From Gemmatimonas sp. UBA7669 (GTDB lineage: Bacteria; Gemmatimonadota; Gemmatimonadetes; Gemmatimonadales; Gemmatimonadaceae), in assembly GCF_002483225.1 (NCBI RefSeq), contig NZ_DLHL01000007.1:1-56732 (forward strand): DNA of 56,732 nt, in the 5' to 3' direction. The number at the start of each line of letters is the position of its first letter. The stretch's first letter is position 1. Of the stretch, positions 9,260-16,708 are shown in pieces. The notes beneath the pieces are model-generated. The model did no database searches. It saw only the letters and a program-made list of their open reading frames with translations, and was not told the origin of the DNA. Made by a program: the position numbers and the translations under genes.

Positions 9260-10312
9260 ATGACCACGGTGCGTCCACCGGTCATTCGCCGCGAAGAGCA
9301 GCGCCGACGCGTGTTGCTGTTTGCCATCGTCGCTGCGCTGCTGCTCGGTATTGCACCGGTCATCGGTCATCACGCCATTGGGGCCGTGCCCTGGCTCTCG
9401 GCCGAACAGCATCACCTCGCCATGCTCTGCCTGGTGGCGCTGCACCTGCTGCTCGAACCCGTGCATGATGTGGCGCACTGGCTGCTCTACGCAGGCGTCG
9501 GTTATGCCGTGGTGGAGCGTGGACGGGTGATGTGGCGCCATGCGCGCATCATGCGTGAACTGCCAGTGGCGCGCGTCAGTGCATTGTCGCCTTTGGGGGT
9601 GGCGGCGGCGCGCGCCGGCCTTGCGGTGTCACGGGTACGCGCCGTGAACGGTTTGCCCATGCCCGCGTTCACTGCCGGCTGGCTGAAGCCGCGTGTGGTG
9701 GTGGCTGCTGACCTGGCGTCACGTCTGTCGCCGGACGAACTGGCTGCGGTGCTCGCACACGAGGCGGCGCATGTTCGTCGCCGCGATCCGCTGCGACTCT
9801 TTGCACTCCGCGCGCTGGCGTCGCTGCTGTTCTGGTTGCCGGTGCTGCGGCGCGTGGCGGCAGATCTCGAGGACGAAGTGGAGATCCTGGCCGATGACGC
9901 GGTGCCCGGCGAATTGGCGCTACCTCTGGCTTCTGCGATGCTCAGGCTGGGTGCGGGTGAGCAAGCGCTGGCCGGCACCGTGGGGTTTCAGCGTGCCGAC
10001 CTGCTGCCGCGGCGTATCCGTCGTCTGGCTGGCGAGGACGTGGCCGCCACCACGCACACGTCGACGCGCTCACTGCTGGGTGCGGTGGCGGCACTGGCCC
10101 TTGTGTGGAGCTCCGGTGTGATGGTGTTGCATCCGCTCGCGGAAACGAACCCCATCACCCACACCACCACACATACGCATGCCGGGCAGGACGCAACGCA
10201 TGACCCGGCCCACTGCGATCATCCGCGTGAGGCGCCGCTGGCCCATCTGTTCTGCCGCAGCGTCTGGCTGGGTGCACCGTCGCCCGAAGACGGCGCCTGC
10301 ACCCACAGCTGA
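9260..10312 (+). CDS. M56-family (BlaR1-like) membrane metallopeptidase, metal sensor
   Basis: A 350-aa integral membrane protease with membrane segments near residues 15-40, 50-80, 190-210 and 275-295. The zinc site is HEAAH (His167, Glu168, His171) in ELAAVLAHEAAHVRRRDP, and a distal acidic EDEVEILADDA motif supplies the third ligand. The start is the ATG at 9260 behind a GAGGG; a TTG at 9251 overlapping the blaI stop is the alternative. The C-terminus replaces the penicillin-binding sensor of BlaR1 with a short His-rich tail (HTTTHTHAG, THDPAHCDH, plus two Cys), which suggests the ligand is copper. It would cleave the upstream repressor and so derepress copAB. Confidence 0.82.
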   Translation: MTTVRPPVIRREEQRRRVLLFAIVAALLLGIAPVIGHHAIGAVPWLSAEQHHLAMLCLVALHLLLEPVHDVAHWLLYAGVGYAVVERGRVMWRHARIMRELPVARVSALSPLGVAAARAGLAVSRVRAVNGLPMPAFTAGWLKPRVVVAADLASRLSPDELAAVLAHEAAHVRRRDPLRLFALRALASLLFWLPVLRRVAADLEDEVEILADDAVPGELALPLASAMLRLGAGEQALAGTVGFQRADLLPRRIRRLAGEDVAATTHTSTRSLLGAVAALALVWSSGVMVLHPLAETNPITHTTTHTHAGQDATHDPAHCDHPREAPLAHLFCRSVWLGAPSPEDGACTHS

Positions 10313-10324
10313 ACCCGCGCGCCT

Positions 10325-10852
10325 TTACTGCTCCACGGCCGTCTTGAGCTGCGCGAGGCCCTTCTCGAAGTCGGGCCCGACCATCTTCTCCATGCTCACG
10401 AAGGTGGTCATGAGCTTGCTGAGGTAGTTGCTCTTGCCCGCCATCGTCCAGCTCACGTCGGTGCCACCGCCATTCGGCGTGAGGACAAAGGTGGTGATGT
10501 TGTTGGCTTCCATGGGCTCGAGGAAATCCAACGCAATGACCACTCTGCTGGGTGGGGTGGATTCGGTGATGGTCATGCGTCCCGATCCCACGGCGCTGTT
10601 GCCCTTCCACTCATACACGCTGCCCACGCCGGACGGGGGACCGCCGTAGGTGGTGGTCATGTCGGGATCGAGTTTCGCCCATGGCGACCAGGCATCCCAG
10701 CGATGGAAGTCGTTGATGTGGGCAAAGACCGAATCCGGCGTCGCATTGATGGTGGTGCGACGCTCCAGTGAGAACTCGTCGGGCTGGAAGGCGGCAATGA
10801 CGAGAACGGCGGCCAGCAGGATGGCAACGCCGAGCAGGATCTTTTTGAGCAT
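10325..10852 (-). CDS. SRPBCC-family (polyketide cyclase-like) protein
   Basis: A 175-aa protein with an N-terminal membrane anchor (ILLGVAILLAAVLVIAAF) followed by a START/Bet v1-like fold: EFSLERRTTINATPDSVFAHINDFHRWDAWSPW, then GGPPSGVGSVYEWKGNSAVGSGRMTI, LDFLEPMEANN and WTMAGKSNYLSKLM. These proteins bind hydrophobic ligands; the substrate cannot be read from the sequence. The start is the ATG at 10852, because the frame upstream contains no family sequence. It converges with the M56 gene with a 12-bp gap and is probably monocistronic. Confidence 0.8.
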   Translation of the reverse strand: MLKKILLGVAILLAAVLVIAAFQPDEFSLERRTTINATPDSVFAHINDFHRWDAWSPWAKLDPDMTTTYGGPPSGVGSVYEWKGNSAVGSGRMTITESTPPSRVVIALDFLEPMEANNITTFVLTPNGGGTDVSWTMAGKSNYLSKLMTTFVSMEKMVGPDFEKGLAQLKTAVEQ

Positions 10853-10990
10853 GGGGGCTCCAGCGCGGTTGGTGGGAACTGGGGTGGGGAAAATGTAGTG
10901 CACGGATGCTGCGCTGCGAGTATCCGACTGCCAGATTCGAGCATGTCGCTGTCGAGCAGCCATTCGTCCCACCCTCTGAAGTGGAAAGCC

Positions 10991-13699
10991 ATGCCTCGTC
11001 GCGGTCTCCTCTGTCGGGTCGCTCTGGTCCTGTCGGGATTGCTGCAACCGCTTTCGTCGGCGTCTTCGCAAGCCGCGGCCTACCTCCGCGCTGCGCCCTA
11101 CCTCGACACTACGCGCAGCGTCGATGCGCGGGTGCAGGACCTGCTGGCGCGCATGGGACCGCTGGAGAAATTCCATCAGCTGTACATGACCCCGGGCAAT
11201 CTGGATAACTCTGCGCATGACTACACCGCAGGAAGCTTTGGTCTGCAGGTGAGTGTGCGCCCTGGGGTACCGGCGCAGCAGGCGGCCCGTGCGCACGCGG
11301 CGCATCTCGACAGCATGCAGCAGTGGTTCCGCACCCGCACGCGACTGGGCATTCCGGCGCTGTTCTTTGATGAGGCGCTGCATGGGCTCATGCGCGAAGG
11401 GGCCACGGCCTTTCCGCAGGCCATTGGTCTCGCGGCCACTTTCGACACGGCGCTCGTGGCGCGTGTGCACGAAGCGGCAGCCCGCGAAACGCGGAGTCGC
11501 GGCATTCGCATGGTGCTGTCGCCGGTGGTCAACATTGCCACCGACGTGCGCTGGGGCCGCACCGAGGAAACGTTTGGTGAAGACCCCTGGCTGGTGTCAG
11601 CCATGGGCCGCGCACATGTCCGGGCCTTCGAGCAGGCCGGCATCGTGGCGACGCCCAAGCACTTCGTGGCCAACGTGGGAGCCGGCGGACGTGACAGCTA
11701 TCCGATTGACGTGAGCACACGCGAGCTCACCGAACGCCACTTCCCGCCGTTTCTCTCGGTCATTCGTGACGCCGGTGCGCGCAGCATCATGACGGCGTAT
11801 AACAGTGTCGATGGCGATCCGGCCACACAGAGTCGCTTTCTTCTCACGACCGTGCTGCGGGATCAGTGGAAATTCCCGGGTTTCGTCATTTCTGACGCGG
11901 CGGCCACGGGCGGCGCGGTGGTGTTGCACCGCACCGAGCGCAATACGCCGGAAGCAGCAGTGCACGCGTGGACGTCCGGTCTTGATGTGGTGTTTCAGAG
12001 CACCTACGAGCAAATGCGGCCGTACTGGCGCGCCATCGAGCAGGGCATGCTGCCGTATTCGGTCATCGACAGCGCCGTGGCCCGCGTGCTGCGAGTGAAG
12101 TTTGCTCTGGGCCTGTTTGACGACACGCGTATTGTGCCGGACAGCGCAGCCTACTGGAACGGACATGCGACGCACCGGGCACTGGCGCGTGAGGCGGCGG
12201 CGGCGTCCATCGTGCTGCTGCACAACACACCGCGCCGCGTAGGTGGCCGCGAGCAAGAACGTGCACGTGCAACTGGTCCGTCCACACCGGTCCTGCCTCT
12301 CGCCGCCGGCCTGCGTCGTGTGGCGCTCATTGGCCCTGATGCCGATTCCGTGCGACTTGGTGGATACAGTGGACCCGGCGTTGCGCCGGTCAGTCTGCGG
12401 GCGGCGCTCGCGGCGCGCCGCGGCATTGCGCTGCGGTATGCGCGCGGACCAGGACGTGACGTGCGAGGTCTCACCGTGGTGCCGGCATCGGCTCTCTCGC
12501 ATGGCGGCGCCCCCGGTCTGTCGGCGCAGTACTGGGACAACCCTGATCTTGCCGGCTCGCCAACCCTCTCGCGCGTGGATGAAACGCTCGACTTCACGTG
12601 GACGCTGTCGTCACCAGGCGCAGGCTTGCCCTACGACCACTACAGCGCTCGATGGTCGGGTATCCTCACGGTGCCCAAAGGTGGCACACGCGCGCTCGCC
12701 ATCGAGGGAGCGGACGGCGTGCGGATCTGGGTGGATGATATGCTGGTGCTGGATCGCTGGGCCAAGCGCAGCGCCGGCGTGTGGCGGGCGCCGGTTTCGC
12801 TGGCCGCGGGCGCGCACACGCTCCGGGTGGAGTTTCACGAACGGCGCGGCAACGTAAAGCTCAAGTTGCTTTGGGACGTGGGCACACCCCAGCCGGTGGA
12901 GCGGGAGATTGCCGAGGCCGTGGCGGCTGCGCGCGCCAGCGAGGTGGCGGTGGTGGTGGCCGGCATCGAGGAAGGCGAGTTCCGTGATCGCTCGGTGTTG
13001 GCACTGCCGGGCGCACAGGAGCGACTCATTGCGGCGGTGGCCGCGACGGGTGTGCCCACAGTCGTGGTGATCGTGGGGGGAAGCGCCGTCACCATGCCCT
13101 GGCTCGATCGGGTGGACGCTGTACTCATGGCCTGGTATCCCGGTGAAGAGGGTGGCAACGCGCTGGCCGACGTACTGTTCGGCGACGTGAACCCCTCGGG
13201 TCGTTTGCCCATTTCGTTTCCGCAGCGCGAGGGGCAGTTGCCGCTGACCTATGACCACAAACCCACCGGGCGTGGTGACGACTACCTCGACGGCAGTGGC
13301 GCACCGCTGTTTCCGTTTGGGCATGGGTTGTCGTACACCACGTTCTCGATGGATTCCCTGAGCATCCTCTCGGCCAGCTCCTTTGGTGCTCCAGCCAACG
13401 CACCACCGCCTATTCAGATTCGTGTGCGTGTCACCAACACAGGTGCGCGCGCCGGAAACGAGGTCGTGCAGCTGTACGTGCGCGCTCAGCGCGCGCCCAT
13501 CGCGCAGCCCGTCATATCCCTCAGGAGTGTCTCGCGGGTCTTTCTGCAGCCCGGAGAATCGCGCTGGGTGGAGTTCAGAATGTACGAGCGCGATTTCACC
13601 TTCCTTAACCGCGACCTGCAATGGGCAGAATCCTTCGATTCGAGTCAACTCATGATCGGCGCGTCGTCGGTGGACATTCGACTCTGGAGGAGTCGGTGA
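10991..13699 (+). CDS. Secreted GH3 beta-glycosidase with PA14 domain
   Basis: A 902-aa exported glycoside hydrolase family 3 enzyme. The ATG at 10991 begins a signal peptide (LLCRVALVLSGLLQPLSSASSQA) behind GGAAAG. The catalytic (beta/alpha)8 domain spans about 35-390, with the KHF(V)AN motif and nucleophile Asp302 in FVISDAAATGG (Asp-Ala where many members have Asp-Trp). The second domain is interrupted by a PA14 carbohydrate-binding insert (about 510-640: YDHYSARWSGILTVPKGGTR, IEGADGVRIWVDDMLVLDRW). A fibronectin III-like domain closes the protein. PA14-bearing GH3 enzymes act on beta-glucosides or xylosides; the substrate is unknown. The adjacent GH29 gene suggests concerted breakdown of a fucosylated polysaccharide. 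Confidence 0.9.
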   Translation: MPRRGLLCRVALVLSGLLQPLSSASSQAAAYLRAAPYLDTTRSVDARVQDLLARMGPLEKFHQLYMTPGNLDNSAHDYTAGSFGLQVSVRPGVPAQQAARAHAAHLDSMQQWFRTRTRLGIPALFFDEALHGLMREGATAFPQAIGLAATFDTALVARVHEAAARETRSRGIRMVLSPVVNIATDVRWGRTEETFGEDPWLVSAMGRAHVRAFEQAGIVATPKHFVANVGAGGRDSYPIDVSTRELTERHFPPFLSVIRDAGARSIMTAYNSVDGDPATQSRFLLTTVLRDQWKFPGFVISDAAATGGAVVLHRTERNTPEAAVHAWTSGLDVVFQSTYEQMRPYWRAIEQGMLPYSVIDSAVARVLRVKFALGLFDDTRIVPDSAAYWNGHATHRALAREAAAASIVLLHNTPRRVGGREQERARATGPSTPVLPLAAGLRRVALIGPDADSVRLGGYSGPGVAPVSLRAALAARRGIALRYARGPGRDVRGLTVVPASALSHGGAPGLSAQYWDNPDLAGSPTLSRVDETLDFTWTLSSPGAGLPYDHYSARWSGILTVPKGGTRALAIEGADGVRIWVDDMLVLDRWAKRSAGVWRAPVSLAAGAHTLRVEFHERRGNVKLKLLWDVGTPQPVEREIAEAVAAARASEVAVVVAGIEEGEFRDRSVLALPGAQERLIAAVAATGVPTVVVIVGGSAVTMPWLDRVDAVLMAWYPGEEGGNALADVLFGDVNPSGRLPISFPQREGQLPLTYDHKPTGRGDDYLDGSGAPLFPFGHGLSYTTFSMDSLSILSASSFGAPANAPPPIQIRVRVTNTGARAGNEVVQLYVRAQRAPIAQPVISLRSVSRVFLQPGESRWVEFRMYERDFTFLNRDLQWAESFDSSQLMIGASSVDIRLWRSR

Positions 13700-13728
13700 A
13701 CCTACCACCAGTCGAGCGGGCGGACAAC

Positions 13729-15114
13729 ATGACCAGTCGCCGAGAGTTCCTGCAACAGTCGGTGGCGATGGCCCTCATGCCCGCGTTGCGCTCGGGTTTG
13801 TACCATGAACCAAGCGGGTACGCGCAACCCGCAAGTCGCCCCCGCCCCACGCGCGCACAACTCGACTGGCAGCGCGACGAACTCGCGCTGTTCTGTCACT
13901 TCGGTGTCAACACCTTCACCAATCGTGAGTGGGGTGACGGACGCGAAGATCCGTCCATCTTCAATCCCTCGGCCCTCGACTGCCGCGAGTGGACACGCGC
14001 GGCCAAAGCCTGCGGTGCCAAGGCGCTCATTCTCACGGCCAAGCATCACGACGGCTTCTGTCTCTGGCCCACCGCCACCACCACGCACTCGGTGGCATCG
14101 AGTCCCTTTCGCAACGGTCAGGGTGATCTGGTACGGGAGTTTGTCGACGCCTGTCGCGCTGATGGCCTGCGCCCCGGCCTCTATCTCTCGCCCTGGGACC
14201 GTAATCACCCGGCCTATGGTGATTCGCCGCGCTACAACGACGTGTATCGTGCGCAGCTCACCGAGTTGCTCACCCGCTACGGCAATATTCACGAGGTGTG
14301 GTTCGATGGCGCCAACGGCGAGGGGCCCAATGGCAAGCGCCAACAGTACGACTGGCCGGCCACCTGGTCGCTGGTGCGCCGTCTGCAGCCCAACGCGGTC
14401 ATGTTCTCCGACGCCGGGCCCGATGTGCGCTGGATTGGCAATGAGCGTGGTGTGGCCGGCGAGACCAACTGGAGTACGGTGCGTCCCGAGATCGTGCCGG
14501 TTCCCGGGCTCGAGGGGGCGGAGGTCATGCGTTCGCTGCAGCAGGGTGACCGCGACGGCACCGTGTGGCGTCCCGGCGAAACCGATGTGAGCATACGTCC
14601 CGGTTGGTTCTGGCATCCCGCCGAAGACACGAAGGTACGCTCGGCGGACAATCTCAAGCAGCTCTGGTTCACCAGCGTGGGGCGCAACAGCAAGCTGTTG
14701 CTCAACGTGCCACCAACTTCGTCGGGGCGTTTTCATGTGACCGATGTGGCCAACCTGCGCCTGATGCGCGAGCGGCTGGATGCCCGCTTTGCAGATCCGG
14801 TTACACGTAGCGCGCGGGGCCGCTGGGCGGTGCAGAGTGACACGGCGGCCACGCTCACCCTGAGCCTGCCGCGCCCGGTGGAGATCGGCGCGGTGGATTT
14901 GCGGGAGGACATATCCGCGGGGCAGCGGGTGGCGGCCTTTGTGCTCGAGGGACAAACGGCAGCGGGCTGGCAGACGCTCGTGGCCGGCACGACCATCGGC
15001 TACCGACGAGCGGAGCCGCTGGCGCCCGTTACCGTGACGGCCCTTCGCCTTCGCATCACGGATGCTGTCGAGCGGCCACGACAGGTGGCGGTGGCGGCCT
15101 TTGCGCCGGTGTAG
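13729..15114 (+). CDS. TAT-exported GH29 alpha-L-fucosidase
   Basis: A 461-aa enzyme removing alpha-L-fucose. The ATG at 13729 starts a twin-arginine signal (SRREFLQQSVAMALMPAL). The GH29 core carries LALFCHFGVNTFTNREWG, ILTAKHHDGFCLWPT and the nucleophile Asp193 in HEVWFDGANGEG. The C-terminal 110 residues form a beta-sandwich of the kind seen at fucosidase C-termini (discoidin-like: LTLSLPRPVEIGAVDLREDI). It lies 29 bp after the GH3 gene on the same strand and is likely co-transcribed; an upstream in-frame ATG at 13621 lies inside the GH3 gene and precedes no family sequence. Confidence 0.9.
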   Translation: MTSRREFLQQSVAMALMPALRSGLYHEPSGYAQPASRPRPTRAQLDWQRDELALFCHFGVNTFTNREWGDGREDPSIFNPSALDCREWTRAAKACGAKALILTAKHHDGFCLWPTATTTHSVASSPFRNGQGDLVREFVDACRADGLRPGLYLSPWDRNHPAYGDSPRYNDVYRAQLTELLTRYGNIHEVWFDGANGEGPNGKRQQYDWPATWSLVRRLQPNAVMFSDAGPDVRWIGNERGVAGETNWSTVRPEIVPVPGLEGAEVMRSLQQGDRDGTVWRPGETDVSIRPGWFWHPAEDTKVRSADNLKQLWFTSVGRNSKLLLNVPPTSSGRFHVTDVANLRLMRERLDARFADPVTRSARGRWAVQSDTAATLTLSLPRPVEIGAVDLREDISAGQRVAAFVLEGQTAAGWQTLVAGTTIGYRRAEPLAPVTVTALRLRITDAVERPRQVAVAAFAPV

Positions 15115-15233
15115 CGCCTGGCTACCCTGACGGAGGCAACGGGCCGCACTATATTTCATGAAGTGCACACCACGGTGCTCACGGCCCCGTCCGACGCGGG
15201 AGCGGCCGCTCCAATTCCCCCGCCCATCCGGAC

Positions 15234-15518
15234 ATGTTGGAAAAAATCGGTTGGTTGGGTGTCGGCCTCTCGCTCGGCTTTCTCATCTGGTCGGTGGTGC
15301 TTTTTCTGCGCACGCGCCGCCTGGGTGACGTGCCCCCCGCGTATCAACCCGGCGCCATTTCCAACAGCCTGGCGCTCTGCCTGATCTTCTTTGGACTTGC
15401 GGTGGATTTGCCGCCGCGCTGGTCAGTGGTGCAGGTGGGCACCGCGTTCATTCTTGCGGTGGTGAGTGTGCTGCCCACGCTGCGCAACATGCGGCGGCGA
15501 ACCGCGACCTTGGCGTAA
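15234..15518 (+). CDS. Small three-helix membrane protein, unknown function
   Basis: A 94-aa hydrophobic protein: segment one about 7-26 (WLGVGLSLGFLIWSVVLFL), then basic RTRRLG, segment two about 44-60 (LALCLIFFGLAVDL), segment three about 66-82 (VVQVGTAFILAVVSVL), and a basic C-terminus (RNMRRRTATLA), which predicts a cytoplasmic tail. I do not recognise a family. It is followed 38 bp later by a strong terminator hairpin, which supports its being a real transcription unit. Confidence 0.6.
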   Translation: MLEKIGWLGVGLSLGFLIWSVVLFLRTRRLGDVPPAYQPGAISNSLALCLIFFGLAVDLPPRWSVVQVGTAFILAVVSVLPTLRNMRRRTATLA

Positions 15519-15556
15519 GCATTCAGGATCCGCACGGCAGTACGGCAGGAAATACC

Positions 15557-15591
15557 AACGGGCCGCTCATCGTCGTGATGAGCGGCCCGTT
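15557..15591. terminator. Strong stem-loop terminator
   Basis: A perfect 15-bp stem (AACGGGCCGCTCATC at 15557-15571 paired with 15577-15591) with a 5-nt loop, downstream of the small membrane gene. No long T-run follows. Confidence 0.75.
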
Positions 15592-15626
15592 GTGTGTTCG
15601 CCTGTCTCGGTCAATCGACGGATATC

Positions 15627-15869
15627 GTTAACAGCTCACGCAGAGAACAGCAGGAGGACCGCAGAGGACGCAGAGGTTGATCTACAACGATTTGAGGAGG
15701 ATGACCTTGCCCCGGATTAGTGGACACCGGGGCACCGTCCAGGATGCGTACTTTACATCCGTGCTATTCCCGCCTTATCCGCGAAATCCGCGACAAAGTA
15801 GTTTGGCCCAGACTGCTCCTCTTTGCGTCCTCTGCGGTCCTCCTGCAGTTCTCTGCGTGAGCTGTTAAC
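15627..15869. repeat. Single inverted-repeat element, same family as the array at 1-770
   Basis: A 243-bp element bounded by a perfect 22-nt inverted repeat, GTTAACAGCTCACGCAGAGAAC (15627-15648 and 15848-15869). After one mismatch the arms pair for another 23 nt through GCAGGAGGACCGCAGAGG. The middle (about 15676-15815) holds an ATCCGTG...ATCCGCG phrase like the array at the window start and no gene. Transcribed, it would form a long imperfect hairpin. It occupies the gap between the small membrane gene and the first PEP-CTERM gene; the rest of that gap, 15870-15971, shows nothing else. Confidence 0.85.
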
Positions 15870-15971
15870 AAATTCTCAGCCGACATGATGCCGATCGTCG
15901 AGTCGCGTCATGGCGGCCGAGAATCCGGGAAGAGTTGCAGATATGGCGGTTGGAGACAGCGCGACCGGAAG

Positions 15972-16700
15972 TCAGCGCGGCGCCAGACGCCGCCGACGTG
16001 CGGCGAGAGTGAGACCAGCCATTCCGATCAGCGCCAACGACACGCTCGCCGGTTCCGGTACCGTGCGCACGACGATCTCGAACTGCAGTTGCGGCGCACT
16101 GAAATCGGTGCCGCTCTGCCACGCGGCCGCGCAGGTCGCGAGGAAGCAGTCCATGTCATCCCCGCTGTCGAGAAAGACCGATGTCCCCCCCAGCCCGGAT
16201 TCGTCGGACAGCCCCACAGCCGCCACGGCAAAGTCCGGGTTCTCCGGAAAGAGTCCTGAGGCCGAAAGGAAGGCCACGTAACTGCTGCCTGAGGTCAGCA
16301 TCAACGAACCGGGTGCAAACGTGAACTGCTGCGGGTTGCTGGTTGGGCCCGACGTGATGTCGCTGCTGTAGAGCACCGGGCCGACTGACGCGCTCCCGTT
16401 CCATGCCATGATGTAGGCACGAAAGCGCAGCTGGTCCGCATCGACCGTGTTGGCGTCAGGGGATGGGGCTTCGTTGCCCAGCCAGAAGCTGAACGCACTC
16501 AGTTGGCCATCGACTGCAGCGGTGAACGTCTGCCCGACTGTGGCATATAGCGGCACGCCGAAGCCATACAGCGGGACGCCGTTTCCGACCTGACTGAAGA
16601 CCTGAGCCGAAGCGTCGGTTGGTGCGATAAACGGGACCACCGCCGCCAGCGCGAAGCCCGCCAGCAGTGAACGCATACGTGATGCGAAGAAGGAAGTCAT
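15972..16700 (-). CDS. PEP-CTERM sorting-domain protein
   Basis: A 242-aa secreted protein with an N-terminal signal (LLAGFALAAVVPFIAPTDASA) and a C-terminal PEP-CTERM tripartite tail: VPEPAS, a hydrophobic helix (VSLALIGMAGLTLAA) and RRRR. Such tails are processed by an exosortase; none is encoded in this window. The body is Gly/Ser-rich and beta-predicted with no recognised catalytic motif. It begins 8 bp after the stop of the nuclease gene, so the two are probably one transcript. Confidence 0.85.
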   Translation of the reverse strand: MTSFFASRMRSLLAGFALAAVVPFIAPTDASAQVFSQVGNGVPLYGFGVPLYATVGQTFTAAVDGQLSAFSFWLGNEAPSPDANTVDADQLRFRAYIMAWNGSASVGPVLYSSDITSGPTSNPQQFTFAPGSLMLTSGSSYVAFLSASGLFPENPDFAVAAVGLSDESGLGGTSVFLDSGDDMDCFLATCAAAWQSGTDFSAPQLQFEIVVRTVPEPASVSLALIGMAGLTLAARRRRLAPR

Positions 16701-16708
16701 GGTGAGGA

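Noticed and set aside
11597..12502. Minus-strand frame inside the GH3 gene
   Set aside because: Antisense to conserved GH3 sequence, Arg/His-rich, no motif.
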